64,000 nt of DNA from Parolsenella catena (GTDB lineage: Bacteria > Actinomycetota > Coriobacteriia > Coriobacteriales > Atopobiaceae). The stretch lies in NCBI RefSeq assembly GCF_003966955.1, contig NZ_AP019367.1, forward strand, positions 1,488,001-1,552,000, in the 5' to 3' direction. The notes beneath the pieces were generated by a model. It had not been told where the DNA came from, searched no databases, and was given only the letters and a program-made list of their open reading frames with translations. Positions 26,338-36,600 of this stretch are shown here, piece after piece. How positions within the stretch are numbered: the first letter of the stretch is position 1; every line of letters starts with the position of its first letter. A program made the position numbers and the translations under genes.

Positions 26338-27237
26338 CTAGCGGGCGGCCAGGGCCTCGAGCGTCTCGAGCTCGATGTGCTCGATGGAGTCAAGCGGGTG
26401 CCCAAAGATGAACTTGCCCGCCACGGCAAACGAGGTGATGTCGTCCGACGTCGTGGCAAAGCGGTACTTGGGCTCGCCCCCGGCGCCGAGGTCGGCCGTA
26501 TCCGGACCGGCAAGCTCGCCGCGCCTCTCGAGAATCTCGGCCACTTCGCGCGCGGTCTCCTCCGCCGAGCTCACGGTGCGCACGCCCGGCCCCAACGCGG
26601 CAGAGATCTCCCTCGCCAGCAGCGGGAAGTGCGTGCAGCCAAGCACGACGGTGTCCACGCCGTGGCCCATGAGCGGCGCGACGTTTCGTTGCGCAAGCTC
26701 CCTCACCTCGGCCGTGTCGAACACCTCGGGGTTCTCCATCCAGTCGTCATGCAGGTATGTGCCGGAGGCGAGCTCGCGCTCCACCAGGTCGACGAAGCTT
26801 CCCGCGGGGGCCTGCGTCACGTGGACGCCGGCGTCGAGGTTGTGGATGGCGCGTTCGTAGGCACCGGAGTCCACCGTTCCCTGCGTGGCGAGCACGCCCA
26901 CGCGACGGGAGCGCGTGGCCTGGATGGCCGCGCGGGCGCCCGGCTCGATGACGCCGATGACGGGCACGGAGAGCGTTCGCTGGATGACGTCGAGGCCCGC
27001 CGCCGTCGCCGTGTTGCACGCGATGACGACGAGCTTCACGTCATGGCGCTCGAGCCAGTGGCCAACCTGGCGCACGAACAGGCGCACCTCGGCCTGTGGG
27101 CGCGTGCCGTAGGGACAGCGCTTCGTGTCTCCCACGTAGTAGATCGACTCGTCGGGAAGCCTGGAGGCGATGGCGCGCGCAACGGTGAGGCCACCCAGGC
27201 CCGAGTCAAAGATGCCGATGGGCTTGCTCAGAGACAT
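26338..27237 (-). CDS. murI: Glutamate racemase
   Basis: Supplies D-glutamate for peptidoglycan by cofactor-independent racemisation. The two catalytic cysteines are in VIACNTATAAG and VLGCTHFPLL; the N-terminal Asp-Ser is in IFDSGLGGLTVARA. It is 299 aa, with a C-terminal extension of about 30 residues beyond typical MurI. First gene of the murI-rph-rdgB series. A tRNA-Val gene lies 90 bp upstream on the same strand. Confidence 0.95.
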   Translation of the reverse strand: MSLSKPIGIFDSGLGGLTVARAIASRLPDESIYYVGDTKRCPYGTRPQAEVRLFVRQVGHWLERHDVKLVVIACNTATAAGLDVIQRTLSVPVIGVIEPGARAAIQATRSRRVGVLATQGTVDSGAYERAIHNLDAGVHVTQAPAGSFVDLVERELASGTYLHDDWMENPEVFDTAEVRELAQRNVAPLMGHGVDTVVLGCTHFPLLAREISAALGPGVRTVSSAEETAREVAEILERRGELAGPDTADLGAGGEPKYRFATTSDDITSFAVAGKFIFGHPLDSIEHIELETLEALAAR

Positions 27238-27327
27238 GCGACCTCCCCAGTGTCGCGGCGAGGCGGGCGCCTCGCGATATGAGAGGGGCCGAGGAAGGCT
27301 GCTGCACTCCCCGGCCCACGGACTCGT

Positions 27328-27403
27328 TGGTGGGCGATGAGGGATTCGAACCCCCGGCCTTGTGCGTGTAAAGCACCTGCGCTAGCCACTGCGCCAATCG
27401 CCC
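27328..27403 (-). tRNA. tRNA-Val (anticodon TAC)
   Basis: 76 nt with encoded CCA. Acceptor GGGCGAT/ATCGCCC, D-stem GCGC/GCGC, anticodon loop TTTACAC with anticodon TAC, T-loop GTTCGAATC. Position 27-43 is a G-A mismatch. Confidence 0.95.
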
Positions 27404-27526
27404 GTAATCACCGGAAGTTTAGCACAGGGCGTGGGATGGGCGCGAGAAGGCCGCCGCGTATACTGGTATCCAGTGAACTCACACGCGCCCGCCCGCGGGC
27501 GCTCGCCAGCAAAGGAGAGACGCGCC

Positions 27527-29176
27527 ATGCTCTGTGCCCCCACCACCCTGCTCGGGCTCTGCTCACTTCTCGAAGACCAGGGAATCCTCGTCCGGGGCAT
27601 CGAGGACGAGGCCGACGCACCCGTGACCGGCGCCGCCTGCGACTCCCGCTTTGCCCGCGAGGGCAACGTCTTCTTCTGCAAGGGCAGGGCGTTTCGCACC
27701 AGCTACCTCGCCTCTGCGCTCGAGGCGGGCGCCGTGGCATACGCGTGCGAGCAGGACCGCGCCGACGAGCTGGCCCAGGCGGCACCGGGCGCACCCGCGA
27801 TCGTCGTGAGCGACATGCGCCGTGCCATGGCGCTCGTCTCGGCCCGCGCGTTCGGCAGGCCAGACCTCGACGTGCCCCAAGTTGGCATCACGGGCACGAA
27901 GGGCAAGTCCACGACGGCCTACATGCTGCGCTCCATCATCGACGCGGCGGGCGGCACCCGCAGCTGCGGCATCATCGGCTCGATCGACACCTATGACGGG
28001 ATCGAGGACGCCGAGTCCACCAACACGACGCCCGAGGCGCCCGACCTGTGGCGCCACCTCGCCAACGCGCGGGACGCGCAGCTCTCCGCCATGGTCATGG
28101 AGGTCTCGAGCCAGGCCCTCAAGTACGACCGCACGCTCGGCGTCCAGCTCGACGTTGCGGCCTTCCTCAACATCGGCTCCGACCACATCTCGCCCGTGGA
28201 GCACCCTACGTTCGAGGACTACTTCGCGAGCAAGCTGCGCATATTCTCGCAGTGTCACCGTGCCGTCGTGAACCTGGGCACGAGCAACCTCGAGCGCGTG
28301 CTCGACGCGGCCCATCGCGGCGCCGCAGGAGACGGGCACGACGCACCGAAGCTCGTGTGCGTCTCGGCGGCAGGCCCCGAGGCAGTCGAGTGCGGCAGCT
28401 GCGACATGGTGTTTCCCGACATCTGGGCCACCGACGTCGAGCCACGCGGCGCCAGCCTCGCCTTCGTCGCCCACGGAACGACGGCAGACGGCCACCCCAC
28501 GAGCGATCCGGCCGAGAAGGCCTGGGAGCTGCCCGTGGTCATCGGCTTCCCCGGACTGTTCAACGTGGAGAACGCACTCGTGGCCATCGCTTGCGCCGAG
28601 CTTCTCGGCATCGACCGCGCCTTCATCGCGCAGGGTCTTGCCAGCTGTCGCGTACCGGGGCGCATGGAGCTCATCGGCAAGCCGGAATCCCAGGTGCTAT
28701 GCGTCGTGGACTATGCCCACAACGCCCTCTCCTACCAGAAGTTCTTTGCCTCCATGGCCAAGGAGTTCCCCGGCAGGCGCATCGTGGCGCTCATCGGCGC
28801 GCCGGGCGGCAAGGCCTACGAGCGGCGCGTCGAGCTGCCCCGCGAGGCGGCACGCTGGGCCAGCCACATCGTCGTGGCCGAGGAGGACCCGGCGCACGAC
28901 TCCAACGAGGGCATCTGCCGCGAGATGGACGCCAACGTACCCGCCGACGCCACGCTTGCGGACGGCACGCCCGTGACGCACGAGTATGTGCTCGACCGCC
29001 AGCAGGCCGTCGCGCGCTGCCTTGACGTGGCGCTCTCCTATGGGCAGCCCGCGCTCGTGTGCCTGCTTGGCAAGGGTGATGAGACGCTCATCCACCGCGG
29101 CGACGAGTTCCAGCCCATGGTGCCGGACGGCGAGGCGTTCAGGAGGGCCGCCGCCGAGCGCGGCGTCGAGCTGTAG
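27527..29176 (+). CDS. MurE-like Mur ligase (UDP-MurNAc-tripeptide synthetase family)
   Basis: ATP-dependent amide ligase of the Mur family. The ATP P-loop GITGTKGKSTTAYM is at about residues 122-135, the middle-domain motif MEVSSQALKYDR is present, and the C-terminal domain carries CVVDYAHNALSYQKF. The substrate loop that reads DNPR in meso-DAP-adding MurE reads EDPAHDS here, so the Arg that contacts DAP is missing and a different third amino acid (for example Lys or Orn) is more likely. It has 549 aa, longer than typical MurE. The ATG at 27527 follows AAAGGAGAGA, and a TATACT -10 is at 27459-27464. Co-transcribed with the next HAD gene. Confidence 0.82.
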   Translation: MLCAPTTLLGLCSLLEDQGILVRGIEDEADAPVTGAACDSRFAREGNVFFCKGRAFRTSYLASALEAGAVAYACEQDRADELAQAAPGAPAIVVSDMRRAMALVSARAFGRPDLDVPQVGITGTKGKSTTAYMLRSIIDAAGGTRSCGIIGSIDTYDGIEDAESTNTTPEAPDLWRHLANARDAQLSAMVMEVSSQALKYDRTLGVQLDVAAFLNIGSDHISPVEHPTFEDYFASKLRIFSQCHRAVVNLGTSNLERVLDAAHRGAAGDGHDAPKLVCVSAAGPEAVECGSCDMVFPDIWATDVEPRGASLAFVAHGTTADGHPTSDPAEKAWELPVVIGFPGLFNVENALVAIACAELLGIDRAFIAQGLASCRVPGRMELIGKPESQVLCVVDYAHNALSYQKFFASMAKEFPGRRIVALIGAPGGKAYERRVELPREAARWASHIVVAEEDPAHDSNEGICREMDANVPADATLADGTPVTHEYVLDRQQAVARCLDVALSYGQPALVCLLGKGDETLIHRGDEFQPMVPDGEAFRRAAAERGVEL

Positions 29177-29185
29177 GGAGCAGAC

Positions 29186-30097
29186 ATGACCCATACCACC
29201 TTCCCCGAGAGGCCCACCGGCGAGCTCGCGGAGCGGCTGCGCAAGGTTCGCTACGTCATCACGGACGCGGACGGCACGATGTTCACGGGCGCCAAGGCAA
29301 CCGTGAACACGGCCGGCGAGCCCTGCGCCGAGCTCGTCCAGACGCTCGTGGAGCTCACGCGCGCCGGGGTCTCCGTCATCCCGTGCACGGGCCGCAACCG
29401 CGCCATGATCATGGAGGACGCCCGCGTGCTGGGCTTTCCCGGTTGGATCGCCGAGATGGGCGGCGTGCTGTGCACCAAGCAGGCAAGCCAGCCCGAATGG
29501 CACTACTTCTGCGGGCGCATGCCCTATGAGGAGGGCTGCGGCAAGACTCCCCACGACGTCATCTGGGAGACGGGCGTCATAGACGAGATGCTCGAGCGCT
29601 GGCCCGGGCATCTCGAGACGTATCACGACAACGGCATCGGCTTCGAGTACCGCGAGGTCACGGTTGCCATGAGAGGAGACGCCCCCGAGGACGAGATTCA
29701 GGACATGCTCGACCACTGCGGGCTGCCACTCTACCTGTCCGACAACGGTATGGTCGACCACATCTCCGGCGACAGCACGCTCGAGTGTGACCGAAGCCAC
29801 CCCCAGGGCATCCACACCTACCACGTGACGCCTGCCGGCGTGAGCAAGGGCACGGGCATCGTGCGGTTCGTGGAGCTCGCGGGCCTGGCTCCCGAGGAGG
29901 TCCTCGGAGCCGGCGACTCTCCCGCAGACTGCGTCATCGCCGATGCCGTGGGCACGTTCCTGTTCATGTGCAACGGACTGGGCCACGAGCGCGCCGAGGA
30001 GGAACTTGCCGCACGCGACAACATCCTCGTCTCCACCAAGCGCGCCACCGACGGCTGGGTCGCCGCCATGCGCGGCCTCCTCGCCGCCAAGGAGTAG
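29186..30097 (+). CDS. HAD-IIB family phosphatase
   Basis: Phosphatase of the Cof/mannosyl-3-phosphoglycerate phosphatase type. Motif I is VITDADGTMFTG (about 24-35; the second Asp is kept), motif II is IPCTGRN, the cap domain covers about 90-200, and motif IV is LGAGDSPADCVIAD. It has 303 aa. It starts 9 nt after the MurE-like gene with GGGAG in the gap, so the two form an operon. A role in recycling or detoxifying a nucleotide- or sugar-phosphate linked to wall synthesis is possible but not shown. Confidence 0.82.
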   Translation: MTHTTFPERPTGELAERLRKVRYVITDADGTMFTGAKATVNTAGEPCAELVQTLVELTRAGVSVIPCTGRNRAMIMEDARVLGFPGWIAEMGGVLCTKQASQPEWHYFCGRMPYEEGCGKTPHDVIWETGVIDEMLERWPGHLETYHDNGIGFEYREVTVAMRGDAPEDEIQDMLDHCGLPLYLSDNGMVDHISGDSTLECDRSHPQGIHTYHVTPAGVSKGTGIVRFVELAGLAPEEVLGAGDSPADCVIADAVGTFLFMCNGLGHERAEEELAARDNILVSTKRATDGWVAAMRGLLAAKE

Positions 30098-30114
30098 GCC
30101 CAGATAGAAAATGC

Positions 30115-30181
30115 CGAGAGCTGCAAATCGGACGCTTAAGGGGCTGCCACCCTGCCCCAACTGTCCGATTTGCAGCTCTCG
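30115..30181. repeat. Perfect 19-bp inverted repeat with nested hairpin
   Basis: Arms 30115-30133 and 30163-30181 (CGAGAGCTGCAAATCGGAC and its exact complement) enclose a 29-nt loop that itself can pair GGGGC/GCCCC. It lies 18 nt after the HAD gene stop, followed by CACTCTTTCTTTCC. It could terminate the murE-HAD transcript or be a mobile/structured element. Confidence 0.6.
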
Positions 30182-30223
30182 CACTCTTTCTTTCCGGCAG
30201 AAGCACCCAGCCGCGAGGCACAA

Positions 30224-30300
30224 GGAGAGCCCCAGGCTCCGGAGCGGACATTCCGCAGGCCGTAAGGCCGAGGACGTCCGCGAGGAACCTGGGGCTCTCC
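30224..30300. repeat. Second long hairpin with three nested stems
   Basis: Outer 13-bp perfect stem GGAGAGCCCCAGG / CCTGGGGCTCTCC (30224-30236 and 30288-30300), middle stem GCGGAC / GTCCGC, inner stem GGCC-GTAA-GGCC. It lies just beyond the alcohol dehydrogenase stop codon. The three-level nesting is more elaborate than an ordinary terminator. Confidence 0.6.
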
Positions 30301-30322
30301 GCTGAGATGAATCGAGGCGAAC

Positions 30323-31546
30323 TTAGAAGTCGATGTCCGTGTCGTAGTAGCAGGCCTTCAGGATCTTCTCGAAGTCGGCGGCCTTCGTCTCACGCGGGTT
30401 CTCCGGCGTGCAGGCGTCCTGCTCGGCGTTCGCGGCGATCTCGGGCAGCTTGGCGAGGAACTCCTCCTCGGAGACCATCTGCGGGTGCTCGTCGTCGACC
30501 TTCACGCCGCCGTTGGCGTAGTCCTTGATGGACTGCGGGATGTTGAGCTGGTCGTTGAGGTCGCGGACCTTCTGGACGAGCGCGGCGATGAGCTCCTCGT
30601 TCGTCTCGCCGGGAAGGTGCAGGACCTCCTTGGCAACGTAGGCGTAGCGCTCGGCGGCACGCGGGTCCTTGGAGTTCCACTGGATGACCTTGCCGAGGTA
30701 CATGGCGTTGGCGGCACCGTGGATGATGTGGCCGTTCTCGAAGGCGGCACCGGTCTTGTGGGCCATGGAGTGCACGATGCCGAGCAGGCCAGAGGAGAAG
30801 GCGATGCCGGCGATGCACTGGGCCTCGTGCATGTGCTGACGGGCCTCCTTGTCGCCCTCATAGGACTTCGGGAGCCACTCGACGATCTCACGGATGCCGT
30901 GAAGGGCGTTGGCGTCGGTGAACATGGACGCGAACGTGGAGACATAGGCCTCCATGCAGTGCGTCAGGGCATCCATGCCGGTGTGGGCGCAGAGCTTGGC
31001 GGGCATGGAGTAGGTGAGCTCGGGGTCGACGATGGCGACGTCCGGGGTGATGTTGAAGTCGGCGAGCGGGTACTTGATGCCCTTGGCGTAGTCCGTGATG
31101 ACGGAGAACGCGGTGACCTCGGTGGCCGTGCCGGAGGTCGAGGAGATGGCGCAGAAGTGGGCCTTCTGGCGCAGCTCGGGGAAGGAGAACGGCTGGATGA
31201 TGTTGTCGAAGGACTCCTCGGGGTACTCGTAGAAGACCCACATGGCCTTGGCGGCGTCAATCGGGGAGCCACCGCCGAGGGCGATGATCCAGTCCGGCTC
31301 GAACTCGCGCATGGCCTCGGCGCCCTTCATGACCGTCTCGATGGACGGGTCGGACTCGACACCCTCGAACAGCTTGACCTCAAAGCCGGCGTCCTCGAGG
31401 TCCTTCTGGATGTCCTGCAGGAAGCCGCCACGACGCATGGAGCCGCCGCCGGAGACGATAATGGCCTTGGAGCCCTTGAGGTTCTTCACCTCGTGGCGGG
31501 CGCCCTCGCCGAAGTACAGGTCACGCGGATTGGTAAAACGACCCAT
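30323..31546 (-). CDS. Iron-containing alcohol dehydrogenase
   Basis: Group III NAD(P)-dependent dehydrogenase, probably a fermentative butanol/ethanol-type enzyme that reoxidises reduced cofactors. The NAD-binding GGGSPIDAAKAM is at about residues 95-106; metal ligands are the Asp in TYSMPAKLCAHTGMDALTH and the His residues in LGIVHSMAHKTGAAFENGHIIHG. It is 407 aa. Start: GGAGGAAACAAC precedes the ATG at 31546. A TACAAT -10 (minus strand, 31737-31742) lies about 190 nt upstream, so the leader would be long. Confidence 0.93.
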   Translation of the reverse strand: MGRFTNPRDLYFGEGARHEVKNLKGSKAIIVSGGGSMRRGGFLQDIQKDLEDAGFEVKLFEGVESDPSIETVMKGAEAMREFEPDWIIALGGGSPIDAAKAMWVFYEYPEESFDNIIQPFSFPELRQKAHFCAISSTSGTATEVTAFSVITDYAKGIKYPLADFNITPDVAIVDPELTYSMPAKLCAHTGMDALTHCMEAYVSTFASMFTDANALHGIREIVEWLPKSYEGDKEARQHMHEAQCIAGIAFSSGLLGIVHSMAHKTGAAFENGHIIHGAANAMYLGKVIQWNSKDPRAAERYAYVAKEVLHLPGETNEELIAALVQKVRDLNDQLNIPQSIKDYANGGVKVDDEHPQMVSEEEFLAKLPEIAANAEQDACTPENPRETKAADFEKILKACYYDTDIDF

Positions 31547-31878
31547 GTTGTTTCCTCCAATTCATGGTTCCGACCACCCCTGTGGCCGGCATCCGACGGC
31601 GTGAGGCCGCCGGCTCTCCCCGTTGTGGCGCGCGACGCATGCCCGCGCCCTGACCGAGACTGGGACCTGGAACCCCTCCATGCGCCAGCCCGGCACCGCA
31701 AGCGACAAAGCCCCTGCTCGCGGCAATCCACCGTACATTGTATCCGGCACTTTTCTCCAGAAGTCATACCTTTCTGCGACCGTTGCAAAACCAACCGCCT
31801 GCAGAAAATCACCCTTCGCCGATTTACGTTCCCAGTTGACCTTGTTCCACTGGACATCTCGCTGAATGCGCAATACAG

Positions 31879-31913
31879 GCGGGCGGCGGCACCACCATGG
31901 CACCGCCGCCCGC
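31879..31913 (-). terminator. Hairpin after the aminotransferase; only feature of the 31547-31945 gap besides the ADH promoter
   Basis: Perfect 11-bp GC stem GCGGGCGGCGG / CCGCCGCCCGC with a 13-nt loop, 33 nt past the aminotransferase stop. The tail CTGTATTG is only mildly T-rich. The rest of this 399-bp interval shows no supported gene. Confidence 0.55.
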
Positions 31914-31945
31914 GCTAGCTGCTGTTTTGGCTTGGCGGCAAGACC

Positions 31946-33106
31946 CTACAGGTTTGCCGCCTCGATGGCCTCGACCGCACGGCGCAGACCATCTGGGGGC
32001 AGGACAAGCGCCATGCGCACGAAGCCCTCGCCCGCGGGACCAAAGCTCGCGCCCGGCGTCACGATGACGCCGGCCTTCTCCATGAGCTCAGAGCAGAAGG
32101 CAACGGAGTCCATGCGGCCATGGGGCAGGCGTGCCCAGACGAACATGGAGCCATGGGCGTTCGGGCGCTCCCAGCCGATTCTCTCGAGGCCGTCACACAG
32201 GGCGTCGCGACGCTCCTGGTACTTGAGCTCCTGCTCGTGAACGGAATCACGCGGACCGGTGAGCGCGGCGATGGCGGCGTGCTGGATGGGCAGGAACATC
32301 CCGTAGTCGCTCTGGGAGCGAATCTTGCGCACGGCGGCAACGACGTCCGGACGGCCCACGAGAAAGCTGATGCGCGCACCCGTGACGTCAAAGGACTTCG
32401 ACAGGCTGAAGAACTCGACGCCCACCTCGGACGCGCCGGGGTTCTCGAAGAAGCTGTGACCCTCCACGCCGTCATAGATGATGTCGCTGTAGGCGTTGTC
32501 GTGGACGATGAGGACGTCGTGCGCCTTCGCGAACTCGATGATCTGGGCATAGACCTCGGGCGTACCCACCGAGCCCACGGGGTTGGCGGGAAGCGACACG
32601 ATCATATACTTGGCGCGGTCCGCGACCTCATCGGGAATCTCGGCGACGTTGGGCAGGAAGTTGTTCTCGGTGTTGAGGGGGTAGAAGGCGAGCTCTGCGC
32701 CGGCGATGAGGGCGGAGGCGCGGAACAGCGGGTAGCAGGGGTCGGGCACGAGCACGAGGTCGCCCTCGTCGACGAGCGCCGAGGACAGGCGGCCCATGCC
32801 CTCCTGCGTGCCGTTGCAGCTCATGATCATGTCGGGGGTGAGGCCGGTGACGCCAAAGCGGTCGGCATAGTAGTCGATGACGGCCTGGGTGAGCTCCGGC
32901 AGGTCATGCAAGGCGTACTTCCAGTTGTTGGAGTCCTTCGCGGCCTCGATGAGGGCATTCTTCACATGCGCGGGCGGCTCGAAGTCCGGCGTGCCCACGG
33001 ACAGGTCGATGACCTCGCGGCCGGCAGCCTCCAGCTCGGTGCGTCGGGCGTTGAGCGAGGCGAACACCTCGTCGCCAAATCGGTCGAGTCGCTTGGAGAA
33101 CTGCAT
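31946..33106 (-). CDS. PLP-dependent aminotransferase (class I/II, LL-DAP aminotransferase-like)
   Basis: Fold-type I aminotransferase. The N-terminus VIDLSVGTPDFEPPAHV, the substrate loop VSLPANPVGSVG, Asp-Tyr pair IVHDNAYSDIIYDG, and PLP-Lys in SLSKSFDVTGARISFLVG (the DapL-like version of SKTYNMTGWR) are all visible; the substrate-carboxylate Arg is in GEGFVRMAL. It is 386 aa. It may be LL-diaminopimelate aminotransferase or a broad aspartate/alanine aminotransferase; the sequence alone does not decide. The minus-strand -10 TACAAT is at 33165-33170. Confidence 0.85.
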   Translation of the reverse strand: MQFSKRLDRFGDEVFASLNARRTELEAAGREVIDLSVGTPDFEPPAHVKNALIEAAKDSNNWKYALHDLPELTQAVIDYYADRFGVTGLTPDMIMSCNGTQEGMGRLSSALVDEGDLVLVPDPCYPLFRASALIAGAELAFYPLNTENNFLPNVAEIPDEVADRAKYMIVSLPANPVGSVGTPEVYAQIIEFAKAHDVLIVHDNAYSDIIYDGVEGHSFFENPGASEVGVEFFSLSKSFDVTGARISFLVGRPDVVAAVRKIRSQSDYGMFLPIQHAAIAALTGPRDSVHEQELKYQERRDALCDGLERIGWERPNAHGSMFVWARLPHGRMDSVAFCSELMEKAGVIVTPGASFGPAGEGFVRMALVLPPDGLRRAVEAIEAANL

Positions 33107-33202
33107 GGTGAAACCCCCATCGTTGCATGGGCACGCCGCATGGCGCGCGTTCGTACGAGGAGTGATTGTACGCCGCGTGAGTTCGGGGCGCAGCCCACGC
33201 GC

Positions 33203-33694
33203 CTAGCGGAGCGCCTCGAGCAGGGCCTCGCAGCCGGCACGGACGTCACGGTAGGTGTCGTCGAAGTTGCCCGTCCACCAGGGGTCGGCCACGTCACGGA
33301 CCGAGCCGTCGCGAAGGCGGGCTCGGGGGCGAAGCGGCGAGTCCTCGGGGACGTACGAGAGCAGCTTGGCGCACTTGTGGTCCGGGTCTCCCGAGAAGAT
33401 GCGGTTGAGCGACCAGCCGTTGTCCTCGTCCATATAGACGACGAGGTCCCAGTTGCCGTACTCACCGGCGCGCACGCGGCGGGCGCGATGCGCAAGCACG
33501 GGGACGCCCACGGAACGCAGCTTGGAGACGGTACCGTGGTGCGGCGGGTTGCCGCGCTCCTCGTCGCTCGTGCCCGCCGAGTCGATGACGAACTCATCGG
33601 CTCGGCCGGCGCGGCTCACGAGGTCGGTCATGACGAACTGGGCCATCGTGGAGCGACAGATGTTGCCGAGACAGACGAACAGGATGCGGTGCAT
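33203..33694 (-). CDS. Low-molecular-weight protein tyrosine phosphatase
   Basis: Dephosphorylates tyrosine (or Arg) residues, often acting on BY-kinases that control capsule synthesis. The P-loop is VCLGNICRSTMAQF (C-X5-R-S) at residues 7-20, and the general acid Asp is in DVADPWWTG (DPW). It has 163 aa. The true start is the Met at 33694 (MHRILFVCLGNICRS); the frame continues upstream through sbcC but only as antisense-free overlap. It starts 4 nt after the sbcC stop, so it is part of the sbcD-sbcC transcript. Confidence 0.92.
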   Translation of the reverse strand: MHRILFVCLGNICRSTMAQFVMTDLVSRAGRADEFVIDSAGTSDEERGNPPHHGTVSKLRSVGVPVLAHRARRVRAGEYGNWDLVVYMDEDNGWSLNRIFSGDPDHKCAKLLSYVPEDSPLRPRARLRDGSVRDVADPWWTGNFDDTYRDVRAGCEALLEALR

Positions 33695-33698
33695 GGGC

Positions 33699-36600
33699 CT
33701 ATCCCTCCTCGATGCGCAGCGTCGAGCCGCTGCGTCCTCGCTCGACGACGATCTTGCGGTCGATGCTCGCGCGCAGCTCGTCGACGTGGCTGATGATGCC
33801 CACGAGCTTGTTGCTGTTCTCGGCACCCGTGAGCACGCGCACCGTGAGGGCAAGCGATTCCTGGTCGAGCGAGCCGAACCCCTCGTCCACGAACATCGTG
33901 TCGAGCTCGATGCCGCCGGCATGTGCCTGCACAACGTCCGAGAGCCCAAGCGCCAGCGCAAGCGACGCCTTGAACGTCTCGCCACCCGAGAGCGACGAGG
34001 CGTCACGGGGCTTGCCCGTGAACGAGTCGAGGACGTCGAGGTCAAGGCCCGTCTGGGCCGCACCGCCGCCACGGCGCTCGCCCTTGTGACGCACGAGCTC
34101 GTAGCGGTTCTCCGTCATCGTGGAGAGACGCCTGTTGGCCGCCGCGAGCACGCGGTCGAACCAACGTGCTTGCAGGTAGGTCTCGAAGCTCAGGCGTTGC
34201 TTGCCGGCAAGGCGTCCCGTGGCCGTACGCGCGAGCGCGTCCATCTCGGCATAGCGGGCCGCAACGTCACGGGCACCCTCGCCAAGCCTCTCGAGCTCGC
34301 CCGCGAGCCGGTCGTTCGAGCCTGCCCGCGCCGACACCCGGGCGCGCTCGTCCTCGACGGCCGTCTGCGCCTCGCGAGCGGCAGACAGCTCGGCCGAGAC
34401 CTGGCTCGCATCGACGTCTCCACCCTCGCTCAGATGTCTGACCTGCGCCACGATCGAGTCCACGCGCTCGGTGAGGCGTGTGACCGCATCCTGGGCAGAC
34501 GCAAGCCTCTCGTCCGCCGCTCGCTTGGCCGCGTCAATCGCCTCGATCTCCCGGACAACCCTCGCGCGTTCGCCCTTGAGCTCCTCGGCACTCGCATGCG
34601 AAAGGCCCGCACGGATAGTGCGCACCGTGGCTGCGGCGTCCGCCTGGCGCGAGCTGGCCTGGGCCTCGCCCGCAGCCGCCTCGTCGCAGGCAGCAGCCAA
34701 GGCAGGACGCCCGGCCTCGAGCCTCGAGACGAGCTCCCTCGCAGACTCCAGCCTCTTCGCCTCCGCGCTCGCCGTCGCAAGCGCCTTCTCGGCACGCGAC
34801 AGGCACGCCCGGGCCTCCTCCACGCCAGCGCGCGCAGCGCCCTCGTCCGCCTCGACGAGCGTGGCCGCATACTCGCGACACGATGCCTCGGCGTCCGACA
34901 GCTGGCCCCGCGCCTCGTCACAGGCGGTGCGAGCAGACTCGAGCTCCGCAGAGAGCGCCACGGACTTTCTCTCAAGACGGGTGACGAGAGCTTCCGCATC
35001 CCTCAGCTCGCCCACGCGTCCCTCTGCCGCCTTGGCCTCTCCCTTGGCAGCCTCGAGGTCGCGAGCAAGTTCCTTTCCCTTTGCGAGCAGCTCGTCCGAG
35101 CTCCCATGGCTCTCGCGCTCCCGCGCAAGCTCCGCCTCGCATGCCTCGGCGTTGGCAAGGGCAGACGAGGCCGCGGCGGACGCCTCGGTTGCCTGCGCGG
35201 TCGCGCGATCGAGCGCGGCGGCCGCCGCATCCACCTGCTCCTGCGTGGGAACCTCGCTCGCAAGGGCCGCGGGGTGCGGATGCTCAAGCGACCCACACAC
35301 GGGGCAGGGCGCGCCAAAGGCCAGCCCGCGCGCAAGCACGCCCGCCTGGCCGTCAAGGAAGGCGCGCTGCCTGTCGGCATGCGCGGCACGGGCCTGCTCC
35401 ATCTTGGCCGCGCTCGCGGCATAGGCGCTCCTTGCGTCCTCGAGCCTGCGATTTGCCTCGGTCAGCGCCTTCTCGCGATTCGTCGCGCTCCGATACCAAA
35501 GGCGAACGTCGTCGACCTGGCGCGAGAGCTCGTCGCGAGCGGAGCGAGCGCGCTCGAGCGCCGCGGGGGTATCCTTGAGCCCATCGCGCTCATCACGTGC
35601 GCGCGCAAGCTCCTCCGCAAGATCGCGCGAAGCATCCTCAAGGCCCGTCAGGGCGTCCTGTGCGCCCGCGGCGGCGGCGCGCAGCGCAGGCAGTGCTGCT
35701 CGCCTGCGAGCGAGCTCCGTCGCGCCATCAAGCGTCTTTCTCGCCTCATCGAGCAGGCGCGCGGCCTCGGACCTCTCGGCCTGGGCGCGAGCGAGGGCGG
35801 CCGGCGCGTCCGAGAGATTCGCGGCCGCGTCGCGGGCCGCCACGAGGCTGGCATCGGCCCGGTCCAGCGCACCACGCGCGCCCTCGGACACCCGTCGGGC
35901 CTTGCTCAGGTCAGACTCCGCGCGACGCTCCTCGTCCTCGGCGCTCGCCAGCTCGGAGAACCTCGAGAGCTCCTGCTCCATCACGGCCGCACGGTCCGCA
36001 AGGCGTCGGCGCTTATCCGCTCGCCCGTTCTGCTCGTCAACAGCCTCGAGGGCCGGCTCCACGGCAGCGCGGGCACTCTCAAGCTCCTCCCTCGTCCCAC
36101 GCAGCTCGACACGCTGCCGCTCGAGCTGGCTCGCGCGCTCGGCAAGCCCGGAGAGGCGCCCCACCTCGGCCGCGCCCCGAGCCCGCTTGGCCTCGAGGCA
36201 TGCAAGCTCCGCGTCGTCCTCGGCACCCTGCTCGCGCAGCAGCGCAAGGGCGGCGTCTGCGTCGGGCGCCTCGGAGTCCACGAGTCCCGCGAGGCGCCCG
36301 GTGCGCTCCTCGCCCGTCACCTGAATCGTGGGAACGAGGGCAAGCAGGAGCTCGCGAGTGGACTTGGCCTGGTCCTCGAGCTTGTGGCTGCGCGCAGCCA
36401 ACGCGTCCTGGAACTTGAGGTAGGGCTGCGTGCCAAAGAGCTTGCGCATGATGGCGGAGCGCTCCTTCGTGTCCGCCTTGAGCAGGCGACGGAAGTCTCC
36501 CTGCGCGATCATGACGATCTGCGAGAACTGGTTGCGGTCGATGCCGAGAAGCTCATCGATTGCCTTGTCGACGGCGCGTGTGCCCGTGACGGGCGGCTCC

